In this document: in pieces, positions 27,261 through 34,924 of the stretch
How the letters are laid out: each line of letters opens with the position of its first letter
How positions within the stretch are numbered: the stretch's first letter is position 1
From: Hormoscilla sp. GUM202
GTDB taxonomy: Bacteria > Cyanobacteriota > Cyanobacteriia > Cyanobacteriales > Desertifilaceae
Assembly (NCBI GenBank): GCA_005518205.2
Contig: RFFC02000004.1
Span: forward strand, 1 to 64,000
Length of the DNA stretch: 64,000 nucleotides
Reading direction: 5' to 3'
The notes under the pieces: generated by a model
Seen by the model: the letters and a program-made list of their open reading frames with translations, nothing else
Databases searched by the model: none
Told to the model about the DNA's origin: nothing
Position numbers and translations under genes: made by a program

Positions 27261-27382
27261 AAGCTGTGATGCATCTAAATTGCATATTTCCCTATCGGGA
27301 TAAATCGTGGCAACCCTGTAGACATAAGCCTTTGCGCCATAATGGCCATTTTGGACTATGCATTTTAAATGCGCGACAGCTT
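27261..27382. repeat. MITE-like element with 26-bp imperfect terminal repeats
   Basis: AAGCTGTGATGCATC at 27261 and its partner ending GCGCGACAGCTT at 27382 form imperfect 26-bp inverted repeats (about 20 matches) around a 70-bp core. The outermost sequence is palindromic (TAAGCTGT and ACAGCTTA). It has no coding capacity. The ends resemble AGCTGTCGCGCATC near 22546, so both may descend from the same transposon family. Confidence 0.65.
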
Positions 27383-27404
27383 ATACTAACCTCCGTCCAC
27401 AAGT

Positions 27405-27492
27405 AGCAAGCACTAAAGTGCTTACTGCAAACGGCAAGTCTTAAAGTGCTTGCTACAAACGGCAAGTCCTAAAGTGCTTGCTACAAACGGCG
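27405..27492. repeat. Three tandem hairpin units around AAGTGCTT
   Basis: Three units of about 33-36 bp, each containing AAAGTGCTT followed by GC(T)ACAAACGGC, lie immediately downstream of hemB. The first unit still forms the perfect hairpin AAGCACTAAAGTGCTT; the next two have lost the left arm. Single copies of the same motif occur at about 244, 31890 and 37207. Confidence 0.75.
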
Positions 27493-27516
27493 CGGTTTTT
27501 CGACATCAACCTACGA

Positions 27517-28497
27517 CTATTTCAACCAACGGACAGCATCCTTAGCGTGATAAGTGAGAATCAAATCAGCACCCGCACGCTTAAAGCTAGTTAAAGTTTC
27601 CATCACCACCCGTTCTTCATTCAGCCAGCCATTGCCAGCAGCCGCCTTCACCATAGCATATTCCCCAGAAACATTGTAAGCTGCAACGGGTAAATTAGTC
27701 GCCTGCTTCACCTGCCAGATAATATCCATATAGGCTAAAGCTGGCTTGACCATGATCATATCTGCCCCTTCCGCTACGTCCAGGGCCACTTCCTTGAGGG
27801 CTTCCCGGCTATTTCCCGGATCCATCTGGTAGGTGGCGCGATCGCCAAATTGGGGTGCGCCATCGGCCGCATCCCGGAACGGACCATAATAAGAGGAAGC
27901 ATACTTGGCAGCATAGGAGAGAATGGGGATATCTGGGAAACCCGCCTCATCCAAACCCGATCGAATCGCCTGAACGAACCCATCCATCATCCCCGAAGGA
28001 GCGATAATATCAGCACCCGCCTGCACTTGGGATATCGCTGTTTTCTTCAGCAACTCCAGGGTAGGATCGTTCAAAACTCGACCCGTCAAGTCCCCCATCT
28101 CCAGATAGCCGCAGTGACCGTGACTGGTATATTCGCACAAGCAGGTATCAGCAATCACTACCAGATCGGGAACCGCTTCTTTAATGGCAGTAGTAGCTTT
28201 TTGGATCATCCCGCAATCATGCCAAGCCCCCGTGGCCTCAGTATCCTTACTTTCAGGAATGCCGAATAGGATAATCGACGGGATGCCCAGATCGTAGACT
28301 TGTTTTGCCTCTTCGACAATTTTGTCTACCGACAGCTGGTAGACTCCAGGCATGGATTTAACTTCATTAGCGACTCCCTCTCCCGGTACAGCAAACAGAG
28401 GGTAAATCAGATCGCTAGCAGTAACAGATGTCTCGCGCACCATCCGCCGTAGTTGGGGCGTACTCCGGAGGCGGCGAGGACGATGTATTGGAAACAT
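27517..28497 (-). CDS. hemB: Delta-aminolevulinic acid dehydratase (porphobilinogen synthase)
   Basis: The 326-residue protein condenses two 5-aminolevulinate molecules to porphobilinogen, the second committed step to haem, chlorophyll and phycobilins. Visible markers are the metal/allosteric region [14 protein letters not shown] (about 118-131), the catalytic lysines in [17 protein letters not shown] (about 195-211) and [12 protein letters not shown] (about 250-261). Length is normal. It follows rpmA on the same strand by about 130 bp, with an intrinsic terminator between them, so it probably has its own promoter. Confidence 0.97.
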   Translation of the reverse strand: MFPIHRPRRLRSTPQLRRMVRETSVTASDLIYPLFAVPGEGVANEVKSMPGVYQLSVDKIVEEAKQVYDLGIPSIILFGIPESKDTEATGAWHDCGMIQKATTAIKEAVPDLVVIADTCLCEYTSHGHCGYLEMGDLTGRVLNDPTLELLKKTAISQVQAGADIIAPSGMMDGFVQAIRSGLDEAGFPDIPILSYAAKYASSYYGPFRDAADGAPQFGDRATYQMDPGNSREALKEVALDVAEGADMIMVKPALAYMDIIWQVKQATNLPVAAYNVSGEYAMVKAAAGNGWLNEERVVMETLTSFKRAGADLILTYHAKDAVRWLK

Positions 28498-28554
28498 AAT
28501 GAGAGTTCTCGCGATTTTCTACTTGCAGCGAGAATAGTTTATAGCCGATCGGCA

Positions 28555-28581
28555 ACAAAAAAGCACCCGGAATAGGTGCTT
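28555..28581 (-). terminator. Intrinsic terminator after rpmA
   Basis: Read on the minus strand, AAGCACC, a 7-nt loop and GGTGCTT form a perfect stem followed by a run of Ts (plus-strand A-run at 28557-28562). It lies about 50 bp past the rpmA stop and upstream of hemB, so it should end the rplU-rpmA transcript. Confidence 0.85.
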
Positions 28582-28629
28582 CTACAAGTTTCGTTACATT
28601 TTCGGTCCGTCAACCACAGTGCTACTCAG

Positions 28630-28896
28630 TTAAGATGCGGAAGCTGCCACAAGATAAATACTCACCTGCTTGCGGCCTCTTTTGCGCTCAAAGGTCACAA
28701 CCCCATCCATCAGGGCGAACAGAGTGTCATCGGAACCGATACCGACATTTTTACCTGGGTGAAACTTGGTGCCGCGCTGACGCACCAAGATATTACCAGC
28801 CCTAACCACTTGACCGCCATAGCGTTTAACGCCCAAGCGTTGAGCATTCGAGTCCCGTCCGTTACGAGTACTACCCGTTCCTTTCTTGTGAGCCAT
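28630..28896 (-). CDS. rpmA: Large-subunit ribosomal protein bL27
   Basis: This 88-residue protein begins [20 protein letters not shown], the conserved N-terminus that reaches the peptidyl-transferase centre, and contains [16 protein letters not shown]. Length is normal. It follows rplU in the usual bL21-bL27 order, with an unusually long 220-bp spacer that carries a palindromic repeat. Confidence 0.97.
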   Translation of the reverse strand: MAHKKGTGSTRNGRDSNAQRLGVKRYGGQVVRAGNILVRQRGTKFHPGKNVGIGSDDTLFALMDGVVTFERKRGRKQVSIYLVAASAS

Positions 28897-28993
28897 GATT
28901 TTCCTCCCATATTCTTACATTCACATCTTACAAGCCCTGTAACCTGGTGTCGTGGCTGAGCCACGGCACCAGGTTTGGGAGTTACCCCGCCTC

Positions 28994-29042
28994 AAGTATC
29001 ACTTGACATGGGTGATAGATCGCGTCATGTCAATTGATACTT
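28994..29042. repeat. Palindromic repeat between rplU and rpmA
   Basis: Arms AAGTATCACTTGACATG (28994-29010) and CATGTCAATTGATACTT (29026-29042) match with one mismatch over 17 bp and flank a 15-nt centre. A related palindrome sharing CACTTGACAT and GTGATA lies at 57339-57393. It may fold in the rplU-rpmA messenger. Confidence 0.8.
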
Positions 29043-29118
29043 GGGGTTCAAACCTCCAGAGACCAGGCGGAAAGGAACTCGGTAGAAGTCGGTATCATAC
29101 CGACTAAAAAAATTGTCA

Positions 29119-29664
29119 TTATTGTTCCTGAGTTTCAGCCTCTGCTGTTTCCGCTGGTGCCTCAGTCCCTGGATCTGCTGGTGTCTCAACTGCTGCTTCA
29201 GTGGGTGTTGAGGCTACTTCAGTTGATGCCACTTCTACTGTAGTTTCCGCTAGTGCTGACTCTGGTACTGCTGACTCTGGTGCTGGATCCAGTATTTTTT
29301 CAGCTATTACTACCTCAGCTGTCGTTTCCACTGATGCTAGTACTGTACCATTGAGATTAATCGAGTCAATGATCAGCCGCGTAATTTCCTGGCGATGTCC
29401 CCGCTTCTTGCGAGTTTTCTTTTTTGGGCGCATCTTATAAACTAGAACTTTACGCCCTCGGAACTGTCGCAGCACCGTGCCTTCCACCGTTGCACCTGCC
29501 ACTAGGGGCTGACCGATATGCACGTCCCCATTATGCTGCACAAACAAGACTTTGTCGATCGAGACCTTCTCTTCTGCTTCCACTGGCAGCCGTTCGATAT
29601 CGTAAAAGCGACCGGCTTCTACGCGCAGCTGTTTGCCGCCAGTTTCGATGATTGCGTAACTCAT
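29119..29664 (-). CDS. rplU: Large-subunit ribosomal protein bL21 with acidic C-terminal extension
   Basis: Residues 1-103 are a standard bL21 (MSYAIIETGGKQLRVEAG start; RPKKKTRKKRGHRQ in the rRNA-binding region). The remaining 75 or so residues are a low-complexity tail rich in Ala, Glu, Thr, Pro and Val (repeats such as VASTEVAST), which is not needed for the fold. The tail roughly doubles the length relative to E. coli bL21 (103 residues). It precedes rpmA on the same strand. Confidence 0.95.
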   Translation of the reverse strand: MSYAIIETGGKQLRVEAGRFYDIERLPVEAEEKVSIDKVLFVQHNGDVHIGQPLVAGATVEGTVLRQFRGRKVLVYKMRPKKKTRKKRGHRQEITRLIIDSINLNGTVLASVETTAEVVIAEKILDPAPESAVPESALAETTVEVASTEVASTPTEAAVETPADPGTEAPAETAEAETQEQ

Positions 29665-29973
29665 GCAATTGTCTCCTAAAGGATGCCGTACAGGTAGCTG
29701 GGCTTTGAAGGCCCCAGCTTTTAGAACTTCTCAACCCGATCCGAGCAGGTAAGAGCAGACAATCTGTTATTATTCCTCATGGTTGCCTACTCTGTCAAGC
29801 TTGCGATCGGCGAACGGGTATCAGGCCCACCAGTCTAGGCCGAGTGACCACCTCCGGACAGGCGAGACCCCCGTCCTACAGGCTATGCTACTGACTTGGA
29901 TTAAAAAAATGATGACTTTCTCTCCTATAAATGATGTCGTAAATCAGTTAGAACAGCATGAAAAATCAAAAAA

Positions 29974-30798
29974 ATGATGGTTTTTGTTTGTAGAAATATC
30001 TGGGAGAACGATGCTAACAAACTAGCAAGTTTATCATTACAGGATTTAATCCAAAAATTATGTCAATTGTATCCGAGTCTAGAACAATTAACAGCCAGTC
30101 TAGACAAGGTGGTCAAAAGTCTGAACAAACCCAAAGAGTATTCTTTGGTTGCCAACACAATCATTAGTCATGTCAGCAATTTATACCCAGATCCAGATGC
30201 CGAAGATTCAACGCAACTAATCTTAACCCAACCGGAAGATATGATGGTCCCAGTTGATGCTTCAGCAGCACAACCACCCGCATCCTGGGAATTATGCGAT
30301 ACTAGACGGGCCTACGATCCCTTCGATTTGCGACTGGAAGTGATGAAGTGCACTAACCCCCTGCGGGCAAAAATCCTGATCTTCTCGACAATAGAGCAGA
30401 TATTCACTTTCAACCAGGAAGACTGGTTAACCATTAAAAACCAGGAACTGGATGATTTGCTGCTCAGACTATTTCAGGAATGCACCACTATCGAGCAACT
30501 GCAGTATAAGCTATGCGAGACTGCTAAATGCCTGCGCGACCCGTCCGAAAGCAATCAAGCAGCTGGTGCAATTATCCAAGCGCTCAGACCATTCTATACC
30601 CAGGGACAAGGGTTGTCCAATCAAACTCCAGAATTTAATAGTAATCTGGCTGAATCCATGAGAAGAATGGTAAATTCCCAGCAGGCGACAGCACCGATGT
30701 CGGCCACGGTAATCGATGAGGCGCAAACAGGACTGATGTCGGCCACGGTAATTGATGATTCCGATGATGATAGTACCCGTCAGTTTTTACCATCATAA
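29974..30798 (+). CDS. Conserved cyanobacterial protein of unknown function, with a frame change at its N-terminus
   Basis: The 274-residue frame from ATG 29974 is rich in Leu and helical heptads (SLQDLIQKLCQLYPSLEQL; SLDKVVKSLNKPKEYSLVANTII) and has a variable linker and a repeated MSATVID motif near the end. Upstream, the frame starting at ATG 29909 encodes MMTFSPINDVVNQLEQHEKSKK and stops at 29977. It looks like the natural N-terminus of the same protein, because relatives I recall continue from such a segment into KKLLFxxCKxxWENDxNKL. The change of frame occurs at an A7 run followed by TGA. An indel, transcript slippage or -1 frameshifting are all possible. Function unknown. Confidence 0.6.
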   Translation: MMVFVCRNIWENDANKLASLSLQDLIQKLCQLYPSLEQLTASLDKVVKSLNKPKEYSLVANTIISHVSNLYPDPDAEDSTQLILTQPEDMMVPVDASAAQPPASWELCDTRRAYDPFDLRLEVMKCTNPLRAKILIFSTIEQIFTFNQEDWLTIKNQELDDLLLRLFQECTTIEQLQYKLCETAKCLRDPSESNQAAGAIIQALRPFYTQGQGLSNQTPEFNSNLAESMRRMVNSQQATAPMSATVIDEAQTGLMSATVIDDSDDDSTRQFLPS

Positions 30799-30878
30799 TC
30801 GAATGAGGAAAGAAAAATGCAAGAACTGGATAATTAACAATTGCTCAATTAACAATTGCTCAATTTTCAAATAAAGAT

Positions 30879-31827
30879 ATGGATGTCAATGAACTTCTGA
30901 GTAGATATGCAGCAGGAGAGACCAAGTTTATTGGTGTCAACCTGAGTCGCGTAGATCTGAGTGATGCAGACTTGATTGGGATAGATCTAGATAGGGCAAG
31001 TCTAGGGGGAGCTTACCTGATATTTACATTCCTGAGTCGGGCCAACCTCAGCAGGTCAAATCTCATGAGAGCAAGGCTTTGTGGCGCTCACTTAAATCAA
31101 GCGACTCTAACTGCTGCGGACTTGTCTGATGCCGATTTACATGGTGCCATGTTACAGCGTGCAGACCTGCGTAACACTAATCTAACATTAGCTTCTCTGC
31201 TGGATGCGAATCTGATGGAGGCAGACCTGCGGGGGGCGAACTTGAATGGTGCCAACCTGATAGGTGCCTGTCTGCGGGGTGCCAACCTGCGGAAGGAGAG
31301 GAGAATTTATTATGCTACCCTACGGGGAACATGCCTGCATAAGGCAGACCTACGGGGTGTCAACCTGACTGCTAAGGTGGACCTGAGTGGTGCTAACCTT
31401 TGGGAAGCGACCCTGCGTAATGCGGAACTGAGTGGTGCCAACCTGACTAATGCTGAGTGGTGTAAACTTAAGTGGCGCCAACCTGACTGGTGCTAATCTC
31501 CCGAGGGCGAACCTTGCGGATGCCGACCTGTCTGATGTCAGACTGCGTAATGCCTTATTGGCTGAGGCCATTTTGAAAAAGGCAAATCTGAGTAGGGCTG
31601 ACATGAGTAATGTCAAAATGAATAGGAGTGACTTGAGTCGGGCTAATCTGCGGGGTGCTTCTCTGATGGGTGCTGAATTGATTGATGCTTACCTGGCCAG
31701 AGCAGACTTGACGGATGCCGACCTGAGTAATGCCAACTTTTTCAATGCCGAACTGAGTACTGCCAATCTCATGGGTGCTTTCCTGGGTGGGGCCACAATG
31801 CCCGATGGTTCGATTAAACGTTATTAG
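30879..31827 (+). pseudogene. Pentapeptide-repeat protein, frameshifted
   Basis: The first frame (30879-31496) encodes repeated A(D/N)LxxA pentapeptides; near 31450 the repeats pass into another frame that runs to 31827. Joined, they make a right-handed quadrilateral beta-helix protein of about 315 residues. Before the repeats an N-terminal cap reads MDVNELLSRYAAGETKF. A single indel at about 31450-31465 separates the halves. Such proteins are abundant in cyanobacteria and mostly of unknown function. Either half might still fold. Confidence 0.8.
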
Positions 31828-31980
31828 AGTGCGTTGAATAGGCGATCGGGTGAAACCAGTTGTCCGCTGATTTAGCCTGGCACGTTCGTAGTAAACACTT
31901 CAGTGTTTCCGTGCCCCGTTAGCGATCGATTAATAGTAGTGCTGACTCGTCAGTAAGAGTAAGTATATCATAGTCGATCT

Positions 31981-33756
31981 TTAAAACAGATTGTCATCAT
32001 CATCTAATCCAGGTCTGGGCATGGGTTTGACAGGCTTTTTATGCAGTTGACGCAACCATAACCAACCTACCACAGCCACAGTCAGGGACACCCAACCTGT
32101 CGCTGACTGGAGTAATAAAAAGCCACCTGTAGCGAACATCGCGCCAAATAACAGTAAGATAGCAGCGAAGACCCGTATCAGATCGCTGGCCAAGTCTTGG
32201 ACTGGTAACAAACCAGTACGTTGCTGCTGACGCCGCCAACCCGGACCACCCGGACGCACCAACCGATAGAAATTATCCAAAGTTTCGTCGGACTCTGGAG
32301 GCGTCAATAGCATGACCGTCACCCAGAGAAGGGCGGAAATGCCAGAAGTCACCATCAGACGCAAACCAAAGTCAGAAATTGTCAGCACGGGCACTACACT
32401 GGTAGTTAACCCGACTACAAATCCCCCAACCATAGCCGCCAGTTCCGCCCCAGCATTGATCCGCCACCAGAACCAGCGCAGAATTAGCACTAACCCAGGT
32501 CCAGTGCCAATGGCAATCACCAAGCGAAACACGGTAGCGACATCTCGGGCAAAAAAGGCAGCCACAGCACCTAAGACTGTAACTAAAATAGAAGATACTC
32601 GTCCCACAGATACCAGGGAGTTCTGACTGGCATCGGGGTTAACAAAGCGTAGATATAGATCGTTGGTCAGATAAGAAGCACCCCAGTTAATGGAAGTAGA
32701 AACGGTACTCATAAAAGCGGCCAACAGGGAAGCAACGACCAAACCCAGCATGACAGGTGGGAGAAAGTCAAGCATCAGTTTGGGATAACCCAACTCTTTA
32801 TCTGCCAAGTCGGGATAGATAACAATTGCTGCCAAGGCCACTAGCACCCAAGGCCAGGTACGGATAATATAATGGAGAATATTGAAAAACCAAGCAGCTT
32901 TTTCAGCTTCCGCTTCGTCCTTGGCAGCGATCAGGCGCTGAATGAACTCCCCACCGCCATCACTGCGGCGAAAGGCCCACCACTGGATAAAGATATAGGC
33001 AAAAAATGTACTGGCAGTAATGCCAGCAGTTTGACTATCCAGGGGAAAGAAGGAGAGGACATCTTGGGAGGTGGTCTCCTGGACAGCAGGAAGTAACTCT
33101 CGGATGCCACCGACATGGTTAACTGTAACTATGGCAACGGCGATCGCCCCTGTCAACCCCAAGAAGAACTGCAGAAAGTCCGTAGCAACGACACCCCAAA
33201 GTCCCGAGAAACCAGCATAAACTAGCACCAAGCAGCTAACGCCGACCACACTGGCCAGCTTGACATTATCTCCGGGATTAATTCCCAGACTTTGCCAGAG
33301 TTCCAGGGCATCGACAACCTTTACCATTGCTAGCATGGCGTAACCGATGCCAATGCAGTTAATGGGTACGGCAAACAGGAACGCCTTACAGGCCCGCAGT
33401 ACCGCTGCCATCTGACCACCGTAGCGAATTTCCGTTAACTGGGCATCGGTGACAACCTGGGAACGCCGCCACATGCGGGCGAAGATATAGATCATCACCA
33501 CATGGGCAACCCCAAAACTCCACCATTCCCAATTACCCGCAATGCCCCTAGTGGCCACCAAGCCAGCAATGTAAAGGGGCGTGTCGATGGAAAAAGTTGT
33601 AGCGGCCATACTCGTCCCCGCTAACCACCAGGGGAGACTGCGCCCGCTGACAAAGAACTCTTCTAAATTCCGGGATGCCTTACGGGAGAGGTACAGCCCC
33701 AAAGAGAGGGTCGAGATCAGGTACAGCAGTACAATTAGCCAATCGATCTGAGTCAT
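31981..33756 (-). CDS. Sodium:solute symporter family transporter
   Basis: The 591-residue membrane protein has about 13-15 hydrophobic segments and an N-terminus typical of the SSS family (SLGLYLSRKASRNLEEFFVSGRSLPWWLAGTS). The LeuT-like core with GTSMAATTFSIDTPLY in the first-helix region is clear. A hydrophilic stretch PPESDETLDNFYRLVRPGGPGWRR follows about residue 480, with two more helices behind it. It should import an organic solute with Na+. The substrate cannot be named. It appears monocistronic. Confidence 0.88.
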   Translation of the reverse strand: MTQIDWLIVLLYLISTLSLGLYLSRKASRNLEEFFVSGRSLPWWLAGTSMAATTFSIDTPLYIAGLVATRGIAGNWEWWSFGVAHVVMIYIFARMWRRSQVVTDAQLTEIRYGGQMAAVLRACKAFLFAVPINCIGIGYAMLAMVKVVDALELWQSLGINPGDNVKLASVVGVSCLVLVYAGFSGLWGVVATDFLQFFLGLTGAIAVAIVTVNHVGGIRELLPAVQETTSQDVLSFFPLDSQTAGITASTFFAYIFIQWWAFRRSDGGGEFIQRLIAAKDEAEAEKAAWFFNILHYIIRTWPWVLVALAAIVIYPDLADKELGYPKLMLDFLPPVMLGLVVASLLAAFMSTVSTSINWGASYLTNDLYLRFVNPDASQNSLVSVGRVSSILVTVLGAVAAFFARDVATVFRLVIAIGTGPGLVLILRWFWWRINAGAELAAMVGGFVVGLTTSVVPVLTISDFGLRLMVTSGISALLWVTVMLLTPPESDETLDNFYRLVRPGGPGWRRQQQRTGLLPVQDLASDLIRVFAAILLLFGAMFATGGFLLLQSATGWVSLTVAVVGWLWLRQLHKKPVKPMPRPGLDDDDNLF

Positions 33757-33894
33757 ATCATTAAAGATGCAAAGATTTGAGATTTCCGATTGCCGAACTC
33801 CATGGGACTAAGTTTCCTGGGATCGGAGTGCAAACATTTTGACTGTATGATATTAGTCGTGATTGGCCCGGAAGAATGAAACCGCCCTGGTAGG

Positions 33895-34201
33895 CCAACC
33901 GAGAGGTCCAAAACCCCAACCGAGAGGTTTCAAACCCCAACCGAGAGGTCCAAAACCTCAACCGAGAGGTTTAAAACCCCAACCGAGAGGTCCAAAACCT
34001 CAACCGAGAGGTTCAAAACCTCAACCGAGAGGTTTAAAACCCCAACCGAGAGGTCCAAAACCTCAACCGAGAGGTTCAAAACCTCAACCGAGAGGTTTAA
34101 AACCCCAACCGAGAGGTCCAAAACCTCAACCGAGAGGTTTAAAACCCCAACCGAGAGGTCCAAAACCCCAACCGAGAGGTTTAAAACCCCAACCGAGAGG
34201 T
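33895..34201. repeat. 21-bp tandem repeat array, about 14.6 units
   Basis: Fifteen copies of the core CCAACCGAGAGGT recur exactly every 21 bp, separated by an 8-bp variable part (CCAAAACC, TTTAAAACC, TTCAAAACC types). Because 21 is divisible by three, open frames run through it on both strands (QPRGxKP on plus, LSVGVLN on minus), but I do not regard them as genes. A shorter array of the same unit in the opposite orientation lies at 54193-54328. Confidence 0.92.
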
Positions 34202-34330
34202 CGAGTGGGGCAATGGATGGCACCAGGGTGCGGTCACAAGTAGTTGATAACCGGATGCCTGCCCGGAGGCCTGTTGGTTGCCACTCGCAGCGGGGAGGGC
34301 CAGGAGTCGCGAAAAATCGCTCCGGACATT

Positions 34331-34366
34331 GCTTTGTTCCTGTAGCCGGACCCCTCGTTCCCACGG
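34331..34366. repeat. Dispersed 36-bp repeat (inverted copy at 39124-39159)
   Basis: The segment starting GCTTTGTTCCTGTAGCCGG and ending GTTCCCACGG reappears in inverse orientation at 39124-39159 with one mismatch. Both copies sit beside GTTCCCxxGGGAAC-type palindromes. This is one of several intergenic repeat families in the 34-41 kb region. Confidence 0.75.
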
Positions 34367-34389
34367 GGAACGGGTTTTGACCGCACCCG

Positions 34390-34752
34390 TCAGGTTTCAC
34401 CAGTCACCAGCACCTCGCAGTAGCCGATCGAGGTTTGCAGGCGTGAGACTATTTGCCTTTGCCGCTGTTCTCTGGTAGATAGCTGGCGAGATGCCTGGAA
34501 AAATGTCAGATCGACAGCCAACAAGCGCATTTGTTTGTGCATTTCCGTTTGTACCGACTGCCATCGCGAGACTAGGGAGGGATCGATCCCCTCAGCAGTC
34601 AAACTGGCCACCTGCTCCTGGAAAAACCTTTGTATCCCCGCCAAGTCAGGGTCAGACTGACCAGAGGATACCGTCACCTGTAAATCTTCCAGGGCCTGTT
34701 TAAACTCCTGATAGCATTGGCGATGGCTGTTGGGCAACATGAGCTTCGTCAT
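34390..34752 (-). CDS. patD: PatD-like heterocyst frequency control family protein
   Basis: This mostly helical protein of about 120 residues matches my recollection of the PatD family: MLPNSHRQCYQEFKQALEDL at the start, then FFQEQVASL, WQSVQTEMHKQMRLLAVDLTFFQASRQ and a final helix ending IGYCEVLV. PatD influences heterocyst frequency in Anabaena, but homologues occur in cyanobacteria that lack heterocysts, so the gene does not prove that this organism differentiates. The start at 34752 is preferred over the longer frame from 34806. Confidence 0.65.
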   Translation of the reverse strand: MTKLMLPNSHRQCYQEFKQALEDLQVTVSSGQSDPDLAGIQRFFQEQVASLTAEGIDPSLVSRWQSVQTEMHKQMRLLAVDLTFFQASRQLSTREQRQRQIVSRLQTSIGYCEVLVTGET

Positions 34753-34924
34753 TATTTTTCCCGAATGTAAAGAAATTTGTATATATTGATAAAAAGGCAT
34801 AAACAAAGATTACCATCTGAAATCAATTAGGTTGCTAGGCATAATTTTGATAGAGGCAACCTAATAAAAGGAAAGAGGGCAGATATTGAAGTCACTGATA
34901 TAGAAACCTAATAGGACTAATAAC

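Noticed and set aside
33895..34201. CRISPR array
   Set aside because: Units are 21 bp with an 8-bp near-constant spacer. There are no unique 30-40 bp spacers and no cas genes.
33863..34243. 126-residue open frame of QPRGxKP repeats
   Set aside because: It starts at a TTG without a ribosome-binding site and consists only of the 21-bp array, which is also open on the other strand. The same unit recurs inverted at 54193-54328 in an intergenic region.
34390..34752. Taking the PatD-like gene as proof of heterocyst formation
   Set aside because: PatD homologues are also found in cyanobacteria without heterocysts, and no hetR, nif or heterocyst glycolipid gene is in the window.
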